Origin: Macrostomum hystrix
Lineage: Eukaryota > Platyhelminthes > Macrostomidae
DNA length: 64,000 bases
Reading direction: 5' to 3'
Assembly: GCA_950097015.1 (NCBI GenBank)
Contig: CATNEN010000011.1
Coordinates: 1,906,001-1,970,000, forward strand
Positions 38,419 to 49,512 of the stretch are shown here, in pieces. Below the pieces are notes generated by a model, which saw only the letters and a list, made by a program, of their open reading frames with translations, made no database searches and was not told the origin of the DNA. A program made the position numbers and the translations under genes. Positions within the stretch are counted from its first letter, which is position 1. Every line of letters starts with the position of its first letter.

Positions 38419-40911
38419 TTAGACTACATGTGTCGCCAGCTTGTTGACCTGTTCCACCAGCGGCTGCAGAGACAAAGGATCCGGCGTCGCCATGAGCGGC
38501 AAAGCTTCGGCGACAGCGTTGCACAGCATCAGATCTTCAACCTTGCAGCTGCGGCAGCTGCAGGATCGGATCATCGCTGAAGCGGCGCGCCTTTTGCACA
38601 CGCAGTCGTTTCTGCTGCAGGGCCGATTGTCAGTCGCTGCTTTGCCTGGCCTTCGCTCCGCACTGCGTCGAGGAAACTGCCGGAGAATCGGACGAATGGC
38701 AAATAGAAACGGACGAAGTGCGCTAGCTAGGATGATCTTGTACTGCGCGTTCAGCTTGCCATTGAAGAATCCGTAGACGGTGGCATTGACGCACGGAGAC
38801 AGTTGAATGAGGACCATGCACAGTGTGTGAAAAGTCTGGTCCTGAAGCCAGGTGTCTCCGCTGGATCGCCCAGCTCGGTTGTCCTCCCCGAAGTCGGCCG
38901 TGCTGTTCAGCATCGCCTGCATCATGAGGCGCCTCTCCCAGCGTTTCCAATGCTGCCAGTTGCCATAGTCCTGGAGTGCGTTCGACACAGTGAGGGGCAG
39001 CCAGGCCAGGGCGAAGAAGCCGGCGATGACGCCGAGCAGGGTGCTGATCCGGCGCTGACGGTGCCGCTTCATCCGGGCTAGCGGGGTCTCCAAGCTAGCT
39101 GTGTCCCGGCCCTGCCAATGCCGGTGCAACTGCAGACGCTGGCGTAGTCGGCAATGAATGGCCGAATTCGAGTAGGTGATCACAATGAGAGGCAGCAGGA
39201 ACTGCACTAGCAGGGTGACAACACTGTACGTCAGTTTGGCTGTGTGATTGTTCTCGAAGCCTATAGTTGAATGGGTTGTCGGGTAGCACATCATTTGGTG
39301 ACACTAGACCCGCAGCCAGCGAGGAGGCAATTCTGCCCGTTTCGCTGACTCCTGAGCACACACGCACACATATAATGTACGCAGGCAGACACTCACACAG
39401 GTGCGTAACATCTGACATCTTTGTCATGACTCTCCGATCATGACTCTCCGATCATGAGAGAGGCAAAGGTATCAACACTCTGAAGGACAGGAAACTACGT
39501 TTCTAAGAAAAAACTGTGGAATGGTTTTCGCCGACAAGTTCATTATGGAGATAAGAAATGTCCTCTTTTTTTCTAATTGAAGTTTTGATAATGTACTTGT
39601 ATCGTTATTAGTACATTAACCCACAAGTGCAAGTTAAACCCATTTTAAACCCATACCCCCAGTGGTCTTTGGCTGTTCTTTAATGTGTGATTAAAGCTTC
39701 GGAGGTCGAGAGTGCGAAAATCTTTCTAGGAAAATCTTTTTTTACCCGACTGTGAAATGGACAATAGCTGGGGGGCGAAAGGCACCGACTTTCATGGCGA
39801 TCCCACAGTCCATGGACTGTACACTCCTCAAAGTCTCACCCTCGCTGCAGAAGTACATCGTCTTTCCGTTCCTCTCAACAGCCATGGGGTCCGGCACAGC
39901 GCTGGCGAAGAGAATCAGCGGAACGGACAGGCCGAAGGCCAGCAGCCAGACACACAGAAGCAGAAGGATCAGGAGACTGTTGCTCAGCGGTGGCTTAGTT
40001 GGGAACAGGGTGGACTGGTGGGCGGAGAATGGTTGTGGTTTGAGTATCGTTGCGTTGCAATGTTTCTTTCGAGACACCAAAAAGCATGCCATAGATTCAG
40101 TAGGTTATAAAAAACTGAGTTGTTAATAAAAACTCATAATAAGAGAGTCTTAATCAGATGATCGGAGAAAGTCATGATCGGAGAGTCATGATCGGAGAGA
40201 GTCATGATCGGAGAGAGTCATGATCGGAGAGAGTCATGATCGGAGAGAGTCATGATTGGAGAGAGTCATGATCGGAGAGTCATGATCTGATGTCATGATT
40301 TGAGAGTCATGATCGAAGAGAGTCATGATCGGAGAGTCGTGCTCGGATAGAGTCACGATCGGAGAGAGTCATGATTGGATATGGTGTGTTCAGCGCCGCT
40401 GTCTCACCCGCATTCTGTCTAGCGCGATGGCTGCAATAGAGAAGGTCGTAGCGAACATGTTAAGGCCGGTGGCACAATTGACGAGCTTGCAGGCCCAGGT
40501 GCCGAGACTCCAGCCACCGTATCGCTGCCAGAGTCTAACTAGGCCGAATGGCTGGGTGAATAAGCACAGGATGATGTCCGAGATCGCCAGGTTCACAACG
40601 AAACAGATTCTGTTCCACTGTAGATTAGGGCACAGTTTGACAGACACAAGCAGCATAATGTTGCCAATTGCACCGAATCCGATGAGTAACACCTGTACTA
40701 CTGTCAGGATCACCAGCGTTGAATAGATTCGATAGTTGTCACGATTGAATTGTTCAAATTTTTGTTTAAACAGCCAAGACTTATTGTTACACTGCAGATA
40801 GTTGTAAAGTACGCTAACATGATTTGGAGATGGCGCCAAAGTTGGTAGCGAGCAGTTGTAACCGAAACTTCTGCTAATAGCCTGCTGCAGCGTCAGCAGC
40901 ATCGCTTCCAT
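38419..40911 (-). CDS. rhodopsin-class neuropeptide receptor, NPF/NPY-receptor-like
   Basis: Three exons: 40911-40408, 40065-39825, 39260-38419, phases 0 and 1 matching, about 528 aa. A seven-TM plasma-membrane receptor for a peptide ligand, coupling to G proteins. TM1 has GNIMLL, TM2 NLAISD, TM3 the conserved Cys (TWACKLV) and then ALDRMR, TM4 has a central Trp, TM5 FLLPLIV, TM6 FFALAWLP, TM7 SPCVNATVYGFFN. N-glycosylation sites NCS and NKS lie in the N-terminus. The TM5-TM7 pattern resembles NPF/NPY receptors, but the ligand is not certain. Oddities: DRM replaces DRY and NATVY replaces NPxxY; extracellular loop 3 is long; the C-tail is cysteine-rich (CSRNDCVC, CSCRSC). The donor of exon 2 (GTGTAC) is weak and abuts a SINE fragment, so that junction is the least certain. 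Confidence 0.8.
39261..39824 (-). mobile_element. SINE fragments in GPCR intron 2
   Basis: 39283-39425 is a reverse partial copy of SINE family 1 (CATTTGGTGACACTAGACCC, CCAGCGAGGAGGCAATTCTG). About 39745-39820 resembles SINE family 2 (GTCCATGGACTGTACA). Between them, 39425-39460 holds two copies of ATGACTCTCCGATC, the reverse complement of the repeat in intron 1. Confidence 0.6.
40160..40380. repeat. minisatellite, about 16-nt unit, about 14 copies (GPCR intron 1)
   Basis: Unit GATCGGAGAGAGTCAT with shorter GATCGGAGAGTCAT forms. It ends about 25 nt from the exon 1 donor of the GPCR. Confidence 0.9.
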
Positions 40912-40961
40912 GTTGAGCTGGCAGAAAAATAGAAGACACAGGCATTCTTAATTCTGCAAGG

Positions 40962-41595
40962 TGATGACCCTGACAGAAGCACTAGTGTTATTGCACAATG
41001 ACCCTGACAGAAGCACTAGTGTTATTGCACAATGACCCTGATGGAAGCCAGGGTGTTATTGCACAATGACCCTGATGGAAGCCAGGGTGTTATTGCACAA
41101 TGACCCTGATGGAAGCCAGGGTGTTATTGCACAATGACCCTGACAGAAGCACTAGTGTTATTGTACAATGACCCTGATAAAAGCCAGGGTGTTATTGCAC
41201 AATGACCCTGACAGAAGCACTAGTGTTATTGTACAATGACCCTGATAAAAGCCAGGGTGTTATTGCACAATGACCCTGACAGAAGCACTAGTGTTATTGT
41301 ACAATTGCCCTGATAAAAGCCAGGGTGTTATTGCACAATGACCCTGACAGAAGCACTAGTGTTATTGTACAATGACCCTGATGGAAGCCAGGGTGTTATT
41401 GCACAATGACCCTGATGGAAGCCAGGGTGTTATTGCACAATGACCCTGATAAAAGCCAGGGTGTTATTGCACAATGACCCTGACAGAAGCACTAGTGTTA
41501 TTGTACAATGACCCTGATGGAAGCCAGGGTTTTATTGCACAATGACCCTGATGGAAGCCAGGGTGTTATTGCACAATGACCCTGATGGAAGTCGG
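40962..41595. repeat. minisatellite, 34-nt unit, about 18 copies, with internal inverted repeat
   Basis: Units share GTTATTGCACAATGACCCTGA, written here in two parts as GTTATTGCACAAT and GACCCTGA, and come in two main subtypes: GGAAGCCAGGGT and CAGAAGCACTAGT. In the first subtype ACCCTG and CAGGGT are inverted, so each unit can form a short hairpin. It lies directly upstream of the GPCR start codon. Confidence 0.9.
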
Positions 41596-42271
41596 ACAAT
41601 ATTATAAAAAAACGAATAATTTATGCTCGCCTTAGTTATTCTATCATAAAATAGTGTAACATAGAGACGTGTTTACGTAACTTTTTTGCTTCCAGACGAC
41701 AGGTAAGAAGGTATATTGACACTTATTGCGTCCAATCTTGAAATCAGAGACTTGAGATTTGGCACGTGGCACAGGCAGAGGGGATGCATGAGGCAGGTCT
41801 GATTGGGAATTAAGTATTTTAAGTTGGTCAATGGCAGACTCGGGCCTATCCAGAAATCCCAAACCGGATATTGGATGACTTAACTGAGATAAATCACTGA
41901 GACGGCATACGACCCGCATAGTGACTTCACACACCTAAATATCCCGTATTCAATCCCATTGAAAACTAAAAACACTTCGGTATCCTTCTGTGAAAGTTCC
42001 AAACGATAATCTGAAAACGTTTTTGAGAATATTAGTTTTCTTGTTCTAAAACTCTTAGACCAGCAGCAGCAGGTTGACCACGTGACGCGGAGGATATCCG
42101 CCAAAAATATTTTTTCACCCAGACTCAGTGCCCAATTGCCCAATGTCTAGCCGGTTGAGCACAGTGTTAGGCTTAAAAAACGAGAATTTTACTCACTCAA
42201 AATGTGTCCGAGCTTTCCTGCTTCTTCAGATTATTTCTAGTCGAGGCGGTTTTACTCAAACACAGCCTGCT
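41596..42271. other. upstream of the GPCR gene, nothing recognised
   Basis: Unique DNA with two short antisense frames (41644-41934, 41880-42143) lacking recognisable domains. It may hold a 5' UTR exon or promoter of the GPCR. Confidence 0.3.
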
Positions 42272-42317
42272 GACTGCTGCTGCTGCTGCTGATGCTGCTG
42301 CTGCTGCTGCTGCTGCG
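42272..42317. repeat. CTG trinucleotide microsatellite
   Basis: About 15 CTG/GCTG triplets with one GATG interruption; no reading frame of a gene is recognised through it. Confidence 0.9.
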
Positions 42318-43494
42318 GCACATTAAATGGGAAAATTTGCGGGGCTAAAGACTGGAAAAGCTCAACGAATCCTTAGCCGCCATTGGCTGCAGCTATGACT
42401 TACCTGTCCTGAGCATGCCACCTAAGCACCGCTCATCCCTACAGTCACACTCACTCAGTCACTGAGTGCTGCCTGCGAAATTAATGCACCCTCTTTTTCA
42501 TTCTCTCTTTAATACTTTAACCTCGATTTATTTTTCTATATTTCATCTCTATTCCATATCTCATCTCTATTTCATATCTCATATCTATTCCATATCTCAT
42601 ATCTATTCCATATCTCATATCTATTTCATATCTCATCGCCAGCCTAGTCTTAAATACCTCATCCTATATTTAATCTCCCAGGGAATACAAAATAATGTAG
42701 AATCTTATCTGCCCCATCAATGTCGAACCCAGTATCGATACAGGAAACTCATATTGTTATTGTTATTACCGAGCTCAGATTGCTAATCTAGTATTGTCAA
42801 TTCCCTTTCTCTCCCAAACCGGTGCTTTTGTTTCAAAATCTTATTAACGGCCCACTTTTTAATAATAAAAAACCATCGTCCGCATATTCGATCAGCCGTG
42901 TAGCGAAATGTAACTCGACGCCATCGACGAGCAAAGAAGGAGCGCACAAGCAGATGGCAGAGCGGCGACTGACGACATTTAATTATAGAGCAGGGCAGCA
43001 GCAGCAGGAAGAGATGCTTTAATCTGCAACAGCTTCGTGCGATTTTATCAAGGAAATACCGGAATCCAGTGTAGCATGCAAACCGGACTGGGCTGGATTA
43101 GCTGAGCCACCTCACGCACCTGTTTAATCCTGGGAATTAGCTCCCAGATTCATCTTAAGGTGCTGAAGGACTTGCTAAACTAAGAATAGAAAACAAATTG
43201 TAGCGGTAGTCACTCTTTGGTCCGAAAAACAGAGCTCAATGCGACTATCAGATGTAGAATGTAGCTAACCTGCTGAGAACACTGCCTAATTATGGTAGCG
43301 AATTGAGAAACTACTCAGTAGCTACTAATGAGATGCACACTAAAGTACATGTTAATGCTTGGTTATACAAGGAAGCTTGTAGCGTATCTATCTATCTATA
43401 ATCATCCCTACATTGCATGCGATAATTTATGGCGGGAGTAATAATTCAGATTTTTGCAGGTGAGCTGAAGGCACTGGCATATTTTTTTCGTGAC
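42318..43494. other. intergenic DNA with a short degenerate array
   Basis: 42535-42640 has about six copies of an ATCTCATATCTATTCCAT-like unit. The rest is unique AT-rich sequence; short frames at 42466-42786 and 42822-43022 have no recognisable domain. Confidence 0.4.
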
Positions 43495-43714
43495 AATGGA
43501 GGCAATTCTGCCCATTTCGCTGACTCCTGAGCAAACAGTACGCCAGTAGATCTAGTTACACACAGGCACACGCGTACACAGGTATGTACATCAGTCCTGA
43601 CTTTCTCATCGTCAGGCAGTGTACACTTTCACTTTACCTTGGAGGTTGGCCCTCAATGGGCGCGACAAGACCCTGAGCCTTCTTTCCGCGGCTGCGCCCC
43701 AACTAAACGCGGAA
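43495..43714 (-). mobile_element. SINE family 1, reverse copy truncated by a minisatellite
   Basis: Reverse-oriented body (GGAGGCAATTCTGCCCATTT, CTGACTTTCTCATCGTCAGG, CAGTGTACACTTTCACTTT) running into the start of the tRNA-like head (GCGGAATC). The head is replaced there by the 29-nt minisatellite. Confidence 0.75.
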
Positions 43715-46700
43715 TCAAGGGATCTGGAATGTTGGGAGAACAATCAGGGGATCTGGAATGGTGGGAGAACAATCAGGGGATCTGGAATAATGGGAGAACA
43801 ATCAGGGGATCTGGAATGGTGGGAGAACAATCAGGGGATCTGGAATGGTGGGAGAACAATTAGGGGATCTGGAATGGTGGGAGAAGAATCAGGGGATCTG
43901 GAATAATGGGAGAACAATCAGGGGATCTGGAATGGTGGGAGAACAATCAGGGGATCTGGAATGGTGGGAGAACAATCAGGGGATCTGGAATGGTGGGAGA
44001 ACAATCAGGGGATCTGGAATGGTGGGAGAACAATAAGGGGATCTGGAATGGTGGGAGAAGAATCAGGGATCTGGAATAATGGGAGAACAATCAGGGGATC
44101 TGGAATAATGGGAGAACAATCAGGGGATCTGGAATTGTGGGAGAACAATTAGGGGATCTGGAATGGTGGGAGAACAATCAGGGGATCTGGAATGGTGGGA
44201 GAACAATCAGGGGATCTGGAATGGTGGGAGAACAATTAGGGGATCTGGAATGGTGGGAGAAGAATCAGGGGATCTGGAATAATGGGAGAACAATCAGGGG
44301 ATCTGGAATGGTGGGAGAACAATCAGGGGATCTGGAATGGTGGGAGAACAATCAGGGGATCTGGAATGGTGGGAGAACAATCAGGGGATCTGGAATGGTG
44401 GGAGAACAATAAGGGGATCTGGAATGGTGGGAGAAGAATCAGGGATCTGGAATAATGGGAGAACAATCAGGGGATCTGGAATGGTGGGAGAAGAATCAGG
44501 GGATCTGGAATGGTGGGAGAACAATCAGGGGATCTGGAATGGTGGGAGAACACTCAGGGGATCTGGAATGGTGGGAGAACAATCAGGGGATCTGGAATGG
44601 TGGGAGAACAATCAGGGGATCTGGAATGGTGGGAGAACAATCAGGGGATCTGGAATGATGGGAGAACAATCAGGGGATCTGGAATAATGGGAGAACAATC
44701 AGGGGATCTGGAATGGTGGGAGAACAATCAGGGGATCTGGAATGGTGGGAGAACAATCAGGGGATCTGGAATAATGGGAGAACAATCAGGGGATCTGGAA
44801 TGGTGGGAGAACAATCAGGGGATCTGGAATGGTGGGAGAACAATCAGGGGATCTGGAATGGTGGGAGAACAATCAGGGGATCTGGAATGGTGGGAGAACA
44901 ATCAGGGAATCTGGAATGATGGGAGAACAATCAGGGGATCTGGAATAATGGGAGAACAATCAGGGGATCTGGAATGGTGGGAGAACAATCAGGGGATCTG
45001 GAATGGTGGGAGAACAATCAGGGGATCTGGAATGGTGGGAGAACAATCAGGGAATCTGGAATGATGGGAGAACAATCAGGGGATCTGGAATAATGGGAAA
45101 ACAATCAGGGGATCTGGAATGGTGGGAGAACAATCAGGGGATCTGGAATGGTGGGAGAACAATCAGGGGATCTGGAATAATGGGAGAACAATCAGGGGAT
45201 CTGGAATTGTGGGAGAACAATTAGGGGATCTGGAATGGTGGGAGAAGAATCAGGGGATCTGGAATGGTGGGAGAACAATCAGAGGATCTGGAATAATGGG
45301 AGAACAATCAGGGGATCTGGAATGGTGGGAGAAGAATCAGAGGGTCTGGAATGGTGGGAGAACAATCAGGGGATCTGGAATAATGGGAGAACAATCAGGG
45401 GATCTGGAATGGTGGGAGAACAATCAGGGGATCTGGAATGGTGGGAGAACAATCAGGGGATCTGGAATGGTGGGAGAACAATCAGGGGATCTGGAATGAT
45501 GGGAGAACAATCAGGGGATCTGGAATGGTGGGAGAAGAATCAGGGGATCTGGAATAATGGGAGAACAATCAGGGGATCTGGAATGGTGGGAGAACAATCA
45601 GGGGATCTGGAATGGTGGGAGAACAATCAGGGGATCTGGAATGTTGGGAGAACAATCAGGGGATCTGGAATGGTGGGAGAACAATCAGGGGATCTGGAAT
45701 GGTGGGAGAACAATCAGGGAATCTGGAATGATGGGAGAACAATCAGGGGATCTGGAATAATGGGAGAACAATCAGGGGATCTGGAATGGTGGGAGAACAA
45801 TCAGGGGATCTGGAATGGTGGGAGAACAATCAGGGGATCTGGAATAATGGGAGAACAATCAGGGGATCTGGAATGGTGGGAGAACAATTAGGGAATCTGG
45901 AATGGTAGGAGAAGAATCAGGGGATCTGGAATGGTGGGAGAACAATCAGGGGATCTGGAATAATGGGAGAACAATCAGGGGATCTGGAATTGTGGGAGAA
46001 CAATTAGGGGATCTGGAATGGTGGGAGAAGAATCAGGGGATCTGGAATGGTGGGAGAACAATCAGGGGATCTGGAATAATGGGAGAACAATCAGGGGATC
46101 TGGAATGGTGGGAGAAGAATCAGGGGGTCTGGAATGGTGGGAGAACAATCAGGGGATCTGGAATAATGGGAGAACAATCAGGGGATCTGGAATAATGGGA
46201 GAACAATCAGGGGATCTGGAATGGTGGGAGAAGAATCAGGGGATCTGGAATGGTGGGAGAACAATTAGGGGATCTGGAATGGTGGGAGAACAATTAGGGG
46301 ATCTGGAATGGTGGGAGAACAATCAGGGGATCTGGAATGGTGGGAGAACAATTAGGGGATCTGGAATGGAGGGAGAACAATCAGGGGATCTGGAATGGTG
46401 GGAGAACAATTAGGGGATCTGGAATGGTGGGAGAAGAATCAGGGGATCTGGAATGGTGGGAGAACAATCAGGGGATCTGGAATAATGGGAGAACAATCAG
46501 GGGATCTGGAATGGTGGGAGAAGAATCAGGGGATCTGGAATGGTGGGAGAAGAATCAGGGGATCTGGAATAATGGGAGAACAATTAGGGGATCTGGAATG
46601 GTGGGAGAACAATCAGGGGATCTGGAATGGTGGGAGAACAATCAGGGGATCTGGAATGGTGGGAGAACAATCAGGGGATCTGGAATGGTGGGAGAACAAT

Positions 46701-47672
46701 CAGGGGATCTGGAATAATGGGAGAACAATCAGGGGATCTGGAATGGTGGGAGAAGAATCAGGGGATCTGGAATGGTGGGAGAAGAATCAGGGGATCTGGA
46801 ATAATGGGAGAACAATTAGGGGATCTGGAATGGTGGGAGAACAATCAGGGGATCTGGAATGGTGGGAGAACAATTAGGGGATCTGGAATGGTGGGAGAAG
46901 AATCAGGGGATCTGGAATGGTGGGAGAAGAATCAGGGGATCTGGAATGGTGGGAGAACAATCAGGGGATCTGGAATGTTGGGAGAACAATCAGGGGATCT
47001 GGAATGGTGGGAGAACAATCAGGGGATCTGGAATGGTGGGAGAACAATCAGGGGATCTGGAATGGTGGGAGAAGAATCAGGGGATCTGGAATGGTGGGAG
47101 AACAATCAGGGGAGCTGGAATGGTGGGAGAAGAATCAGGGGATCTGGAATGGTGGGAGAACAATCAGGGGATCTGGAATGGTGGGAGAACAATCAGGGGA
47201 TCTGGAATGGTGGGAGAACAATCAGGGGATCTGGAATGGTGGGAGAACAATCAGGGGATCTGGAATGGTGGGAGAACAATCAGGGGAGCTGGAATGGTGG
47301 GAGAACAATCAGGGGATCTGGAATGGTGGGAGAACAATCAGGGGATCTGGAATGGTGGGAGAACAATCAGGGGAGCTGGAATGGTGGGAGAACAATCAGG
47401 GGATCTGGAATGGTGGGAGAACAATCAGGGGATCTGGAATAATGGGAGAACAATCAGGGGATCTGGAATGGTGGGAGAACAATCAGGGGATCTGGAATGG
47501 TGGGAGAAGAATCAGGGGATCTGGAATGGTGGGAGAACAATCAGGGGATCTGGAATGGTGGGAGAAGAATCAGGGGATCTGGAATGGTGGGAGAACAATT
47601 CGGGGATCTGGAATGGTGGGAGAAGAATCAGGGGATCTGGAATGGTGGGAGAACAATCAGGGGATCTAGGTG
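43715..47672. repeat. minisatellite, 29-nt unit, about 136 copies
   Basis: Units of CAATCAGGGGATCTGGAA plus TGGTGGGAGAA, with AATAATGGGAG and GAAGAATCAGG variants. Largest array in the window, about 4 kb. Blocks of several hundred nt recur (for example 43.85-44.05 and 44.23-44.43 kb). More than a dozen overlapping open frames of up to about 276 codons are artefacts of the repeat. Confidence 0.97.
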
Positions 47673-48172
47673 ATAGATTTGAAATTTAGTGTCATGACGT
47701 AGACGACTGAACAATCTAGGGGCAAAGAGTGCAAGCGGGTCAGGACATCAACCATTCGGCATGCAATCTCTGCGAAATAGCGGATTAAACTCAAGCTGTG
47801 AAGCTTAATCATTACATGCCTGTCCAGAAACTACATGTAGATTAAATTTGGTTAGATTAAAAAGCATTTAATCGGCCTTCATCGAGTCTCCAGGGGCTAA
47901 GACAATCCTACTTAGGATTCCTTAATACGGGACATTAATTTTAGCTGTCTAATCACAATTTAGCTAATCACAAAGCAGACTCATTCACAGCCTAGAGGGC
48001 AGTGGTTGTTAAGGCCTCTTACATGATTAACGTGTTAGTTTCAAGACTTCAAACAGTTAATTGAAAAAATATGAATTGGCTATAAAAAATTAACTAAATT
48101 GAAAACGAAATGCGATCGTAATTAAAATAAATTCAAACCATCGACAAAAAAGCATTTTCCTATTTTTTCCGA
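47673..48172. other. intergenic DNA, nothing recognised
   Basis: AT-rich unique spacer between two large arrays. Confidence 0.3.
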
Positions 48173-49145
48173 GTGTCTCACTGTGTTATCCCAGTGTCTC
48201 AATGTGTTATCCTAGTGTCTCAATGTGTTATCCCAGTGTCTCAATGTGTTATCCTAGTGTCTCAATGTGTCATCCCAGTGTCTCAATGTGTTATCCTAGT
48301 GTCTCAATGTGTTATCCTAGTGTCTCAATGTGTTATCCCAGTGTCTCAATGTGTCATCCCAGTGTCTCAATGTGTTATCCTAGTGTCTCAATGTGTTATC
48401 CTAGTGTCTCAATGTGTTATCCCAGTGTCTCACTGTGTTATCCCAGTGTCTCAATATGTTATCCCAGTGTCTCAATGTGTTATCCCAGTGTCTCAATGTG
48501 TTATCCCAGTGTCTCAATGTGTTATCCCAGTGTCTCACTGTGTTATCACAGTGTCTCACTGTGTTATCCCAGTGTCTTAATGTGTTATCCCAGTGTCTTA
48601 ATGTGTTATCCTAGTGTCTCAATGTGATATCCCAGTGTCTCAATGTGTTATCCCAGTGTCTCAATGTGTTATCCTAGTGTCTCAATGTGTTATCCCAGTG
48701 TCTCAATGTGTTATCCCTGTGTCTCAATGTGTTATCCCAGTGTCTCAATGTGATATCCCAGTGTCTCAATGTGTTATCCCAGTGTGTTATCACTGTCTTA
48801 TCTAAGTGTCTAACTGTGTTATCCCAGTGTCTCACTGTGTTATCCCAGTGTCTCACTGTGTTATCACAGTGTCTCAATGTGTTATCCTAGTGTCTCAATG
48901 TGTTATCCCAGTGTCTCACTATGTTATCCCAGTGTCTAACTGTGTTATCCCATGTCTCACTGTGATATCGCAGTGTCTCAATGTGTTATCCCAGTGTCTC
49001 ACTGTGTTATCACAGTGTCTCAATGTGTTATCCTAGTGTCTCAATGTGTTATCCCAGTGTCTCACTATGTTATCCCAGTGTCTAACTGTGTTATCCCATG
49101 TCTCACTGTGATATCCCAGTGTCTCACTGTGTTATCGCACTGTCT
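48173..49145. repeat. minisatellite, 21-nt unit, about 46 copies
   Basis: Unit AGTGTCTCAATGTGTTATCC plus C or T. A block with CACTATGTTATCC, TCTAACTGTG and CCCATGTCTCACTGTGATATC occurs twice near the right end. The period of 21 leaves all plus-strand frames largely open. Confidence 0.95.
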
Positions 49146-49512
49146 CACCAGCGTTGACAATAATTAATCATGAACCAATATATATTACTACTTACAGACG
49201 CGAGAAAGTAGAGTGATTTGGATATTGTAGAAAAATAGGAAACTTTCATAAAACTGGTCGGCACTCGACAGAATGATTTTTTCCTGCAAAGTCAATGTTT
49301 AAAGCACCGAAAAAACTGCACCAACTAAACATTTAATCAATTCATCATTCTCATTATATTTAAGAGGCCTTTGAAGATCTGAATCCAGAGGAACAGAAAA
49401 TGCAACACAGTTTAGACTGCTCGCTTGCTTTAATCTTTGAAGCCGGTATTTACAAGGCTTGCTTTTACATTCTAGAAATCAAATTTCGAGTATTCGATTT
49501 ATTCGCACTTTC
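49146..49512. other. 3' flank of BUD23
   Basis: AT-rich unique DNA. AATAAA (minus strand) lies at 49498-49503, 10 nt past the BUD23 stop codon, and may be its poly(A) signal. Confidence 0.4.

Noticed and set aside
43619-47689. Many overlapping frames of GDLEWWENNQGIWN-type repeats that look like a repeat protein
   Set aside because: A 29-nt unit cycles through all three frames, so each frame yields the same peptide set; unit variants do not favour synonymous sites. No unique flanking coding sequence.
48173-49145. CRISPR-like regular spacing
   Set aside because: No unique spacers; the units are contiguous tandem copies in a eukaryotic genome. The same applies to all other arrays here.
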